In this document: positions 26,934-34,898 of the stretch, piece by piece | How the letters are laid out: each line of letters starts with the position of its first letter | Numbering within the stretch: position 1 is the stretch's first letter | Source of the DNA: Haloarcula laminariae | GTDB lineage: Archaea > Halobacteriota > Halobacteria > Halobacteriales > Haloarculaceae | Reading direction: 5' to 3' | Length of the DNA: 64,000 nt | Assembly: GCF_025457605.1 (NCBI RefSeq) | Contig: NZ_JAMZFY010000005.1 | Coordinates: 22,440 to 86,439, forward strand | Made by a program: the position numbers and the translations under genes | The notes under the pieces: model-generated | Database searches by the model: none | What the model saw: the letters and a program-made list of their open reading frames with translations, nothing else | What the model was told of the DNA's origin: nothing

Positions 26934-27293
26934 ATGCCCCAAGAAAACGCTTCCCGCCGTCGCTACGAATGGGCCATCTGCTACCCCGAATCCGACTATA
27001 AGCAGGGAATTGAGGTCACCGGCACCACCAGTACTGAACCGCTCGCCGATCTGTTTGCACGATGGGCAAAGGGACACGGTGACCTTGCTGAGTGGACAGA
27101 TGCCAGCCGGTTTGGCACCCTCGTCGCCCAGTATAGCACGCTATCCGCTCCGATCATTGCGGTTTGGCTGGGGCTCGACGCGGATGCCTTGGAGCTCGAT
27201 AAGCAGCTTATGCCCCCCGATGGGGACCTGTCTTGGGACTTCAGTTCACCGTATGGCCAATCGATGCAGCTCATGCTGACAATCAACACATAA
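26934..27293 (+). CDS. Hypothetical protein, 119 aa, same frame as broken pentapeptide gene
   Basis: 119 aa: YEWAICYPESDYKQGIEV at the start, LADLFARWAKGHGDL and PIIAVWLGLDADALELDKQL later. No family recognised. After its TAA at 27291 the same frame continues without interruption into pentapeptide-repeat sequence, so it may be the N-terminal part of a longer protein cut by a nonsense change. Its upstream region duplicates that of the gene at 26623. Confidence 0.5.
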   Translation: MPQENASRRRYEWAICYPESDYKQGIEVTGTTSTEPLADLFARWAKGHGDLAEWTDASRFGTLVAQYSTLSAPIIAVWLGLDADALELDKQLMPPDGDLSWDFSSPYGQSMQLMLTINT

Positions 27294-27560
27294 CGTTCGC
27301 CAATTATCCACGTTCCACACGATGAACTCACGACGGATGATATCGTAGCTGGTGCGGACCTGAAAAATGCCAACCTCGCCGAAGCTACACTCTGTGGGGC
27401 CAATCTCTCGGGCGCTGTCCTTAATCAGGCTAATATTGAGTCCGCCAACCTGCGTGGGCCAAGCTGACCGGGGTCTCACTGGTCGAAACAGACTGCACAG
27501 GAGCAGCGTCAGGTTCGGCTGGTACCAATCAGTCGATACAGGGAATGTACAAACTGTTTA
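27294..27560 (+). pseudogene. Pentapeptide-repeat protein remnant (frameshifted)
   Basis: Frame: GADLKNANLAEATLCGANLSG, then AVLNQANIESANLRG, five-residue A(N/D)LxX steps typical of the pentapeptide-repeat right-handed beta-helix. A TGA at 27465 ends it, but shifting one base continues the pattern (AKLTGVSLVETDCTGAAS), indicating a one-base deletion near 27459. It has no start of its own and directly follows the stop at 27291. Pentapeptide proteins can mimic DNA or act as structural modules; this copy is dead. Confidence 0.75.
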
Positions 27561-27576
27561 AGCCAAAGATGAACGA

Positions 27577-27942
27577 TTACTCCGTATTCCGTTCCAGTTC
27601 GGCCATAGTGCCGGCTGTGTATCCGACAAATCCAGCACCGAGTACGAGGAATCCGAGTCCGAGCCGGAGTTTGGTCGGAATCGGCAGTGTCGGACCGACA
27701 CCGACAGCCGCAGCAAGGGTGTAAAGTCCCGCACCAAGAGCGGTCCATCGTCCACTTTTCCAACTATTACTAGTCTTGTAAGAGGGGTACTGGACCATTC
27801 GAAGTGTCATAAGGAGACCGCTTCCCAATAACAGTCCTGTAACTGCCGCCAGTCGAAAATGGCCCACGAACCAATAGAGTCCACCGGTGACGACCAGTGT
27901 AACGAGGATTCCAACGAGCCTGTAATGAGAACCGTCCATCAC
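27577..27942 (-). CDS. Small four-helix membrane protein
   Basis: About 120 aa with four hydrophobic segments: LVGILVTLVVTGGLYWFVG, LAAVTGLLLGSGLLMTL, WTALGAGLYTLAAAVGVG and LGLGFLVLGAGFVGYTAG. No family recognised. The start is one of two adjacent ATG codons at 27942/27939. It stands alone on the minus strand between decayed genes. Confidence 0.65.
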   Translation of the reverse strand: MMDGSHYRLVGILVTLVVTGGLYWFVGHFRLAAVTGLLLGSGLLMTLRMVQYPSYKTSNSWKSGRWTALGAGLYTLAAAVGVGPTLPIPTKLRLGLGFLVLGAGFVGYTAGTMAELERNTE

Positions 27943-28064
27943 ATTCTCTGTAAGTCATCTATCCGTTTAAAATTAAGAAGGTTAGAAGAATCCATTTGCA
28001 TACTTACTGAGCGGCTGTTTCATTCGACAACCTCCAATTTCGCGCTCGCCATCGGTTAATCAAT

Positions 28065-28313
28065 CGGACAGACGCCCTTGCGGATGTACTTGGGGAAGAT
28101 TGGACGGATATTCTGCTGACAGCACTCCGTGAGTATCTGCAGGAGGCGACCCACAACGATGCACTCGTCCAAGAAATCGCTGCTGCCTATTACGACGACG
28201 AAGTGACCTTTGACCAGGTCAAATCACTCGTCGGTGCAGAAGAAGCGGCCAATCTTCGCGTCCTTAAACAGCAACTGGATGAGGGACACATTGAGGACCT
28301 TGCTGAGCTATAG
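28065..28313 (+). pseudogene. Antitoxin-like protein lacking its N-terminus (UPF0175-like)
   Basis: The frame reads ALADVLGEDWTDILLTALREYL then LVQEIAAAYYDDEVTFDQVKSLV, EEAANLRVLKQQLDEGHIEDL and stop. The helix YYDDEVTFDQVKSL resembles the C-terminal helix-turn-helix of UPF0175 antitoxins that pair with PIN toxins. No start codon is found upstream in a sensible place, and sequence to the left is unrelated, so the 5' part is missing. The PIN gene follows at once, confirming the pairing. Confidence 0.55.
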
Positions 28314-28819
28314 ATGGCGTCCTCATTGCAGATACGTCGGCCCTCATGAGTCTCGGTGTTGTCGGGAGAGCCTTTACTGATCCATTAACCGTCTGTTTAG
28401 ACACCTACGAAGTATTACTTCCAGAGATTGTCGTCGACGAACTCGAAGATATCGCATCATACGATGATGCACATGGCTGTGGTGCGCAGGCTGTGCTCGA
28501 CCAGGCTGGTGGATTTTCCGTCCAGTCAGTGTCGCTCGATGCTACCTTCCCGCTTGATGATGGGGAGAACGCCGCTGTCACGCTCGCGAACGATATTGAC
28601 GCTGCAATGTTGTTGTGTGACGAATTCAACCAGTTGGGCCTGATTCACGCCTCATTGGCAAACACACGACTGGTTACCACACCGACATTGCTCTCAGTCT
28701 TCGTACGGAACGGACAGCTTGATACTGATGTTGCGATGTCGTCCCTCGATGCAATTTCCGAGGCTCGGAGTTGGGATTCAAACCAGTACGTCGACCATGC
28801 TCGTTCGCTCGCTACTTGA
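28313..28819 (+). pseudogene. PIN-domain toxin with one-base defect at codon 2
   Basis: PIN (VapC-like ribonuclease) features: first acidic strand LIADTSALMSLG, DELEDI, then DDGENAAVTLANDIDAAMLLCDE with the later acidic residues. The ATG at 28314, placed right after the antitoxin stop, is one base out of frame with this domain; in frame the codon before the domain is preceded by a stop and there is no start until ATG 28346, which lies after the first catalytic Asp. So the toxin is either dead or expressed as a truncated, inactive form. Confidence 0.6.
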
Positions 28820-28858
28820 AGAGTAATGTCGTAGCAGTGTCTACACTGTCTCGACAAT

Positions 28859-30163
28859 CTATGCATCTGAGTCGGTGAACGCTCTGGAAAGCTTCTCTCG
28901 CATGAACTCCCGACGGAGCTCTCGCTTTCGCTCTTGTGTGAGATAATCCTCAAATGCGATTTTCGCGCTTGCAGACCCCTGTTCGGCAGCTATATCTTGC
29001 ACGTGAGTGAGGAGTTCCTGCGTCGTCTGTGAGTAGGCGTCGTACCAGAAGCGTCGGCCCATGTGGGGCTTGCGTTCGACGCCGTCGATCTCCTCGGGGA
29101 CGCCCGCGTTGTCGGCGAGATCGTGAAACCAGGTGGCGATAGTACTGGGGTAGACATGGCCAGTTTGGGACTGCTTCGAGGGGAACAGGTAACCGTCGAC
29201 ACGGTCGCAGTGGCGTTGTGCCACGTCGGCGCCGTACACGATACTGACCGTCCCCGGGCCGTTCTTTCGTTCCTCGAACTCCACTGACGGGCTCTCCCCA
29301 TCGAGTACCAGCTGGTCCTCGTGGAGCGCAGCGACCTCTCCAGCTCGGAGGCCCCAGCCAGCGAGGGCGATCAGGAGCATTTTGTCTCGGCTGCGGACAG
29401 CCGTGTCGAACATCGCCCGGACGTGCTCTGGCAAAAGTGCTACCGGGTCTGTATCTGAGGATTGTTGCCAGCCGAACCAGTCCTCAGCGCCGTTAGTCGG
29501 ATTGACAGTGGCGACACGCCGCTCGACGAGCCAGGTGTACCAGTTGCGAATCGCGTCGTGCACCCTGGCGATTGTCGCGTCAGCGAACTGTTCGCCCATA
29601 TAGGCGAATGTCTCCCGGCACCGGTCGACAGCTTCAGTCTCCGTGATGTCGGTATCAGCGTCGACAGGACTAAGCAGGTCATCAGTCCCGTGGCGCTCCC
29701 GATATGAACGTGCGTAGCGGGCAAGCCGGTAGCGAATAGTTTCGCGAGTGCTCTCAGTCCAGTCGTTGGCGGCCTCGTGCTTGGCGTCGAGATATGTTTC
29801 GAGGGATTCTCTGGTTTCGTCGTGTTCGATACCCCAGTCGTACTGGGTTTGTTGCTCACCATAGCCGAGCGTCTCCTGCCAGAAGTCGGAGAAGGTTGTC
29901 TCATGGTAGGTCGAGAGGGCGTAGGTCAGTCCCCGGAAGCCATTGGTTGAGAGCCATTCGTAGCTTGGGCGGTCTGTTGTTGGGTCCCTGTCCTCGCTTC
30001 GCAGCGCAGGCGCCACGACGGCGTCGTAGGCGTCGGCCAGCTGGGCCTCGTTGAGCAGACTCCAGGGGACGTCGTCGGCTGTTTCCCATGGTTTCGTCCG
30101 CTCTAAGCCAGGGGAAGACTGGCCCGACTCCGTCTCTGAATCTGAGTCAGCCGATTTGGGCAT
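28859..30163 (-). CDS. Tyrosine recombinase/integrase (phage integrase family)
   Basis: 434 aa. N-terminal core-binding region about 70-250 (helical, with a SAM-like segment YRLARYARSYRERHG). Catalytic part: GWGLRAGEVAALH (first Arg), a later KxGPGTVSIVYG segment, HMGRRFWYDAY (His-x-x-Arg) and a Tyr near LTHVQDIAAEQ...EDYLTQE. The order R, H-x-x-R, Y fits the family; the His-Arg box is less canonical than in XerC/D. Such enzymes drive integration or plasmid resolution. It is read leftwards; a palindrome at 30261-30278 lies upstream. No attachment site could be identified. Confidence 0.8.
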   Translation of the reverse strand: MPKSADSDSETESGQSSPGLERTKPWETADDVPWSLLNEAQLADAYDAVVAPALRSEDRDPTTDRPSYEWLSTNGFRGLTYALSTYHETTFSDFWQETLGYGEQQTQYDWGIEHDETRESLETYLDAKHEAANDWTESTRETIRYRLARYARSYRERHGTDDLLSPVDADTDITETEAVDRCRETFAYMGEQFADATIARVHDAIRNWYTWLVERRVATVNPTNGAEDWFGWQQSSDTDPVALLPEHVRAMFDTAVRSRDKMLLIALAGWGLRAGEVAALHEDQLVLDGESPSVEFEERKNGPGTVSIVYGADVAQRHCDRVDGYLFPSKQSQTGHVYPSTIATWFHDLADNAGVPEEIDGVERKPHMGRRFWYDAYSQTTQELLTHVQDIAAEQGSASAKIAFEDYLTQERKRELRREFMREKLSRAFTDSDA

Positions 30164-30565
30164 GCTCAGTATATTAGTCCAATTCGTGATAGTTTTGTCG
30201 GGACAGCAGACGTGTACCAGACTGACAGTTCTACGGTCCAGTCACAAATATTGTTGTATATTGTATAGTGCTATACAAAATCTGTTCCCTTGCGCTGCGA
30301 ATGCCGGTCAAAACGTTCACGGATATCAACACTCCCACGGCCTGAAATGTCGATTTCACTTGAAAATCCCCGGGAGATACCACCAGCTATCTGAGATACC
30401 GGCGCAGAATCGAGGAAAACACCGAGAAAACGCGCTGTTGCCTGTTGATGTGGCTCAAGAAGGGCTGACCCGGAAGGGTACTACAGGAGTGAGTCCAGCT
30501 CCTTACCAAGCCACTTCAGAAACCGTGAGAGTGAGGTTCTTCATTCGGACATCTAGCTTCGGAAC
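30164..30565. other. Intergenic stretch upstream of integrase, no clear gene
   Basis: About 400 bp. It holds the palindrome TTGTATAGTGCTATACAA at 30261-30278 (separate entry) and fragments with weak coding look on the minus strand (a frame ending FLKWLGKELDSLL and stop near 30480-30520). I see no RNA gene or insertion-sequence end. Confidence 0.4.
30261..30278. promoter_or_regulatory. Palindrome upstream of integrase
   Basis: TTGTATAG and CTATACAA with a two-base centre: a perfect 8-bp inverted repeat about 100 bp before the integrase start. A likely operator for integrase expression or a recombination-related site. Confidence 0.5.
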
Positions 30566-31206
30566 CTAATCACCGGAAAGGATAGCAAGTTCCCGTGTTC
30601 GATGAATATCCGCGAGATTGTGTCGGAGCAGTACTTCCCACTCACCGTTCTGGAAAGCGTTTAGAGCTTCCTGGCTGTCCGAGAACGGATCGCACGTTTC
30701 TGCCCCGATTAACTGGTCGTATACGCCGACGAGATCGCGTGTTTCATTCGTGTTGAACCGGTCAATGACTTCAAGCATGCCTGCGTATGCCATATCCGGA
30801 AACGGCCACGGAGCCCCGTGAGTGACGCAAGAGGTACGAAGAAACAGTAAATCGAACTCGCCCTTCTAGGTTTCGCCGTGATATGCGGTTAGGTAGTGAG
30901 CATCAGTGTTAATCTGCTTGTTGCTCACCTCTGCTAGTGCGGTCAAGAGCTCGTATTCGTCCTCACAAACTCTGAGATCGACTCGACCTGCAGAGTGGTT
31001 GGTGAGTCACGCCTCCAGTTCATCTGTAAGAGTACTTCACCTAACTCGAAGGCAAGCCCAGCAACGGTGATGACCGAACCAGGTTCTAATCCACTCGTTT
31101 CGATGTCGAACGCTGTGGGGGCAAGGTCTCCCATGAGCAATCGGAGAGCATCCGGGGAAAAGAGGTTGAGCGGGGTGTTTCCGAAAATCTGACTCTGTGC
31201 TATCAT
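30566..31206 (-). pseudogene. DnaQ/PolB-like 3'-5' exonuclease, frameshifted and nonsense-mutated
   Basis: Read leftwards from 31206: PTAFDIETSGLEPGSVITVAG carries exonuclease motif I (DIE). A frameshift near 30950 follows; the next frame gives EDEYELLTALAEVSNKQI, then LTAYHGET (motif II region), a TAG where Trp would be expected, KGEFDLLFLR, and finally NLADIHRTREL (motif III region) and LSGD-stop at 30566. The order of motifs fits a DEDD-type exonuclease of about 210 aa. One frameshift and one amber codon make it inactive. Confidence 0.75.
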
Positions 31207-31297
31207 CAACAACAGAGATACACCTACTCGGTTTGAGGACCCTTCCTATTGAGGGAGTCGCCGTATGTACTAACTCTCTGGAATGCGAAGCCACCGT

Positions 31298-31498
31298 ATG
31301 AGCGAGATCGGCTATAACGTGCTCGCTATTTTCGGTGGGCTAATTTTGGTTGCATACAGCGTGGTTGGCACTGTAGGCGGTGAGCAGGCTGGCTTGTACC
31401 AGTCAGTTCTGTTGTCGATCGGGCTTGTTGTCATGGTGACGCTGGCGTTTCATCTCGGCATGCTGTGGGAACGGAATGATGGAACGTTCCCTGGTTGA
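31298..31498 (+). CDS. Small membrane protein, 66 aa
   Basis: 66 aa from the ATG at 31298 (MSEIGYNVLAIFGG). Two hydrophobic segments: VLAIFGGLILVAYSVVGTV and VLLSIGLVVMVTLAFHLGML. Ends with a short hydrophilic tail. No family recognised; typical of uncharacterised two-helix haloarchaeal membrane proteins. Confidence 0.6.
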   Translation: MSEIGYNVLAIFGGLILVAYSVVGTVGGEQAGLYQSVLLSIGLVVMVTLAFHLGMLWERNDGTFPG

Positions 31499-31506
31499 CC
31501 GGAATA

Positions 31507-32043
31507 TTACGTAACGGCGTGATAGCGCTGGCCTTTCGTTTCCCTCACTCCGAAGTAACCCGATTGTTCGAGCTTCGCCATGTAATTCCGCATCGTTCGC
31601 TGCGTCTTCGGACTCTCCACGCGAGCACGGTATTTTTCGTAGAACTCACCTCCACCGATTCCGTCGTTCAAATCGGGTAACTCATCGGCCCACCCGTCAT
31701 TATTCGCATACCAGTCATCACCGTGCGTTTCCGCAACCGCTTCAACTCCGATGAAAGAAGCCACTGCTGATGCAACCTGGTCGTCTTCGGCAGCTGCCCA
31801 ATACCGTTCTTTATGCCGAACGAGGCCCGCTGCCTCAAGTCGGTTTAATCCCGGGTCGATACTCCCACGTGGAATCCCTGTCTCCTCTCCAAATTCTGCT
31901 GGTGTGTATCCTACACTCGGTATCTCCAGCAGGAACTCCAGTAACCTCCGTGCGTTAGTCCCTTCTGCCAGGTCAACGCGAGGGGTCCCGGGTCGTGCGT
32001 TTCGAAATCGACAGGCATGTACGAGAATTGTACGTGTACTGTA
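31507..32043 (-). CDS. Winged-helix (MarR-like) regulator with uncertain or damaged start
   Basis: The frame is open from 32043 but has no ATG/GTG until 31764. The part before 31764 is clearly protein: [37 protein letters not shown], then [19 protein letters not shown], a winged helix of haloarchaeal type. The C-terminal part ends with a second basic segment ([21 protein letters not shown]). An ATG at 32051 lies in another frame, so either a one-base shift separates the true start from the body or an unusual start codon is used. It lies downstream of the parA operon on the same strand and may regulate it. Confidence 0.55.
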   Translation of the reverse strand, partial: YSTRTILVHACRFRNARPGTPRVDLAEGTNARRLLEFLLEIPSVGYTPAEFGEETGIPRGSIDPGLNRLEAAGLVRHKERYWAAAEDDQVASAVASFIGVEAVAETHGDDWYANNDGWADELPDLNDGIGGGEFYEKYRARVESPKTQRTMRNYMAKLEQSGYFGVRETKGQRYHAVT

Positions 32044-32223
32044 TTAGACATAAGGGAGAATAGAGATACGGCTGGTAGCTTTTCATCTCAGATAATCCGT
32101 GAACGTTTCGTGTCGTTCGCAACTACGGGGTTCCAGGTTGAACTCTTGTAGCGCCACCACCAGCCACACTCAGACAGAAAGACCTCGTTCAGAATTACCG
32201 CTCCCAAATGTCCGTATTGCAGG

Positions 32224-32622
32224 TTAGGACCAGCCGTACCCCCACTCGTCAAGTTTCTCCCTGATGAGTTCCGGATTCTCTTCCGCAATCGCCATTGCAG
32301 CTTCTGTAACGTCTGTCTTGTAGACATTCTCACCGAACTCAGTCTCCATCTGTGCTACTAGGTCGTCGATGCCGTCTTCGATATGGTCTCGGAGAAAAAC
32401 CGGGCGCTGGTTTCGGCCGTCCTTGACACCACTACGGGAGTGGATATATGGTAGTGATCGGTTTTGAGACGACCCAGTAGACTCTGTAGAGAGTGTGGAA
32501 TCAGTCGATGAGAGTCCTGCATCAGTGTCAGTACTATCTGTCTGGTCTTCAGTTGCGGTTTCCTCAGGCTCGTCGTCAGGCTCTTCATCGGCGAACGGAT
32601 CGTCAGCGGAGCCTTGTTTCAT
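32224..32622 (-). CDS. Acidic partner of ParA (putative ParB-like adaptor)
   Basis: 132 aa, overlapping the end of parA by four bases (ATGA). N-terminal 60 residues are a highly acidic Ser/Thr-rich linker; residues about 70-130 form a compact domain (RPVFLRDHIEDGIDDLVAQME, VYKTDVTEAAMAIAEENPEL) that resembles a ribbon- or helix-type DNA-binding domain. Small acidic genes directly after ParA commonly encode the centromere-binding partner in plasmid segregation. Role inferred from position. Confidence 0.6.
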   Translation of the reverse strand: MKQGSADDPFADEEPDDEPEETATEDQTDSTDTDAGLSSTDSTLSTESTGSSQNRSLPYIHSRSGVKDGRNQRPVFLRDHIEDGIDDLVAQMETEFGENVYKTDVTEAAMAIAEENPELIREKLDEWGYGWS

Positions 32623-33464
32623 GCTTCCACCGCCTTCTGCTCCCGAATCTTACTTGCTAACTCATCGAACTTCTCGAGGGTTTCCATCTCGTGCTCGCGC
32701 TCGCGGTCCCGATGTTCCTCGATATAGCGGTATGCAGTACATTGTTCCGCCCAACAGCCTTCAAGCAACGATGAACGTTCACGGAACCGAATCGAGCTTT
32801 CCCACCCGTCTTCAGCCAATTGCTTGAGGAATCGGTCCTGGTCGTTCATCCCCTTGTACCGGTTTGGGACGACCGACAAGACGCCGACCTCAATTCCTAG
32901 CGAGTCTTCAAGCCCACTGACGAGCTGGTCGAGCCCCTGGACGGATTCGTACCCTTTCCCGCTGGGTTCGAACGGAATCACCAGATGCCGGGTCGCGTGA
33001 ATCGCGTTGTGGAGTTTGATGTCGGCACTGGCCGGTGGGTCGATAATCAATGTATCGTAGGTTTCGTGGACGCCTGCTTCGCGAAGCACCCGGAGCAGCT
33101 GCTTGTTGGGATTCCACGACTCACCGAAGTCAGCAGCTTCCTCTTCGCGCCGGCGGAGATGTTTGGACGCATACTCGAGGATGTTGTGCGCTGGAACGAC
33201 ATCGATTCCCTCGCTCGTCTTGATGAGGTCAGCAAAATCACCTCGTGGCCGGTCAATCATATGCCGGAGGAGGCTATCCGCCTGGTCATTGTTGCGGTCC
33301 TCGGCTACGTCGAGAAGGTGTGACATCGAGGCTTCCTGCGTATCAAGATCGACCGCCAGGACCTTCCGACCCGCTCGTACCTCCGCCTTCGCGAGGTTTG
33401 TCGCGAGCGTGGTCTTTCCAACGCCCCCTGCTTCCGAGTAGACTGTGTAGGCCAGCATACTCAT
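32619..33464 (-). CDS. parA: ParA-family partition ATPase
   Basis: 281 aa. Deviant Walker A SEAGGVGKTT near residue 10-19 with the signature Lys, AVDLDTQEASMSHLL (switch I region) and LIIDPPASADI (Walker B, about 137-148). ParA ATPases move plasmids by dynamic binding to nucleoid DNA with a partner and a centromere site. It overlaps the small partner gene by four bases, and nine AGCT-centred repeats lie just upstream (33480-33561). The frame is intact, so this segregation system is probably active. Confidence 0.9.
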   Translation of the reverse strand: MSMLAYTVYSEAGGVGKTTLATNLAKAEVRAGRKVLAVDLDTQEASMSHLLDVAEDRNNDQADSLLRHMIDRPRGDFADLIKTSEGIDVVPAHNILEYASKHLRRREEEAADFGESWNPNKQLLRVLREAGVHETYDTLIIDPPASADIKLHNAIHATRHLVIPFEPSGKGYESVQGLDQLVSGLEDSLGIEVGVLSVVPNRYKGMNDQDRFLKQLAEDGWESSIRFRERSSLLEGCWAEQCTAYRYIEEHRDREREHEMETLEKFDELASKIREQKAVEA

Positions 33465-33479
33465 GTAGTTGGGCTCATT

Positions 33480-33561
33480 AGCTATAAAGCTCAGTCAGAC
33501 AGTATAGCTATATAGCTTAGCTAAGCCAGCCAGCTAAGTTGTATAGCTAGCTTTACTAGCT
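33480..33561. repeat. Nine AGCT-centred repeats upstream of parA (putative centromere/operator)
   Basis: AGCT at 33480, 33488, 33506, 33514, 33519, 33532, 33545, 33549 and 33558, mostly as TAGCTA or ATAGCT, within 82 bp directly upstream of the leftward parA operon. Some spacings (18, 8, 13 bp) repeat. Position and density suit a parS/parC-like site that doubles as the operon's operator. Confidence 0.7.
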
Positions 33562-33662
33562 TATCCATTTGACTATACAGCGGACAAGGTAGAACGGTTT
33601 ACTGACGAGTTGAGGAAGAGACCGCTCACGATATCTGGGTTGACGAGGAGCTTGGTGACGAC

Positions 33663-33938
33663 TTGGGCAGGTTCTTCGCTGAGACCCCGCTCGAGTTCCA
33701 GGGCGAGGAGTTCGATACAGAGGTAGATTTCAACTTGTCCGAATCTGATGTGTCGGTCCTGTATGCGGAGATTACTATTGACCTGAGTAACGAGGAACGG
33801 GAAGCGATTCTGGAAGAGGAGGCAGACTGTCTTGAGCCGGGAGATGACCACGCGTTGTACGAGTACTACCCGGACGAATCTGAGGTTGATGAGGCTATCG
33901 ACGAGTTGCGTGAGGTTCATTCGGAGATCTTCGGCTGA
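33663..33938 (+). CDS. Acidic hypothetical protein with damaged 5' end
   Basis: At least 91 residues (from a TTG): LEFQGEEFDTEVDFNLSESD ... DDHALYEYYPDESEVDEAID. Very acidic, no family recognised. In-frame coding-like sequence extends left (HDIWVDEELGDDLG) to a TGA at 33602, and the frame one base away continues further left, suggesting a lost or shifted N-terminus. It is divergent from parA across the AGCT repeats. Confidence 0.4.
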   Translation: MGRFFAETPLEFQGEEFDTEVDFNLSESDVSVLYAEITIDLSNEEREAILEEEADCLEPGDDHALYEYYPDESEVDEAIDELREVHSEIFG

Positions 33939-34245
33939 GTTAGCGGGGTACTTAAATACGGGTGCGTCAAATCGAAAGATAGCGGCAGAATCAGGTTGGA
34001 TCGAATCTATACCCATTTCTCGTTCTAATGTCTTGATATGTCTGAGTCAAGGCGCTCCCGAACCCTGCCAAACGCAGCTAGAGACGTACCGCGAAATCCA
34101 AGAGTTGGACGGTGCTCCGCTTCTTGTGGTTCACCTTCACAAGGCGAAATTCGAGCAGCGGAAAGCACTAGAAGAGTACCGCAGTGGCGAACCAGTCTCT
34201 GGCTTCCTTCCTAGTGAGGTGTACAACCGGTCGAAAAAATGGTGA
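33910..34245 (+). CDS. Hypothetical protein fragment
   Basis: Frame from GTG 33910 to the TGA at 34243, overlapping the start of the next gene (ATGGTGA). Coding-like: YLNTGASNRKIAAESGWIES and TQLETYREIQELDGAPLLVV, VYNRSKKW at the end. NTGASNRKIAAESG resembles a helix-turn-helix. It overlaps the end of the preceding frame by 29 bp. No product recognised; could be a partly decayed gene. Confidence 0.35.
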   Translation: MRFIRRSSAELAGYLNTGASNRKIAAESGWIESIPISRSNVLICLSQGAPEPCQTQLETYREIQELDGAPLLVVHLHKAKFEQRKALEEYRSGEPVSGFLPSEVYNRSKKW

Positions 34246-34898
34246 GGGTCCGAGGGGAGAACACCGAACGAATCTCGGTGGAAGATGCATGGAAATCGGT
34301 GGCCGAAGGTGAGACCTGGGTTGGCTCTCTACCGGTGCAGATGCACAGGAAACAACAGGGCGTCTATCTCAGAGGGTTCCCTTACTTGATCGGATTCAAA
34401 GACGGTGGGCCGCGAGTTGTGTTAAACAAGATCTTGTCGAACGACTTGGGGAATATGGACCGTTTCTACGCAAACGAGTGGGCACGTCCCTGGGTCATCG
34501 CAGAGATATTGGATGCATTGCCTCCCGATTTAAAGAAGTACTACCGGCGGAAACAAATCAATAGGGGGGGAGGGCGGTGGACGCAGACGGGTTTTCGTGA
34601 GGGCGAAGCGCACCGGGCGGCAGGATGGTTACCGATCATCTGCCTCGTCGGTTCGCGGAGTCGAACGAGCGCTATCGGAGGCCCGGAAGTGAGCGTCGAG
34701 GCGCTCGGCCCACGACTCGTTGGCGTCGCGCGTGCGACCGGCGATGTGGGGCGTGTGGACGACGTTGTGCCGGTCGAGCAGCGAATCGTCGAGCGGCAGC
34801 GGCTCCTTGTCCCAGACGTCGGCCGCAAGTGCGATCTCGTCGGCGAGGACGCGCTCGCGGATCGCGTCCATGTCAACTACGCCCGCGCGAGTGATTAA
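34239..34898 (+). CDS. Hypothetical protein truncated at the junction with the sugar island
   Basis: Residues 1 to about 108 look genuine: ISVEDAWKSVAEGETWVG, GVYLRGFPYLIGFKDGGP, MDRFYANEWARPWVIAEI, DLKKYYRRK. After a G-run at 34564-34573 the frame runs 270 bp antisense through the end of the dehydrogenase gene, which is not a natural C-terminus. The real gene probably lost its 3' end when the carbohydrate island was joined here. No family recognised. Confidence 0.45.
   Translation: MVRVRGENTERISVEDAWKSVAEGETWVGSLPVQMHRKQQGVYLRGFPYLIGFKDGGPRVVLNKILSNDLGNMDRFYANEWARPWVIAEILDALPPDLKKYYRRKQINRGGGRWTQTGFREGEAHRAAGWLPIICLVGSRSRTSAIGGPEVSVEALGPRLVGVARATGDVGRVDDVVPVEQRIVERQRLLVPDVGRKCDLVGEDALADRVHVNYARASD

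Noticed and set aside
28859..30163. Attachment-site pair or target tRNA of the integrase
   Set aside because: I found no tRNA-like sequence and no convincing direct repeat flanking the gene in this window.
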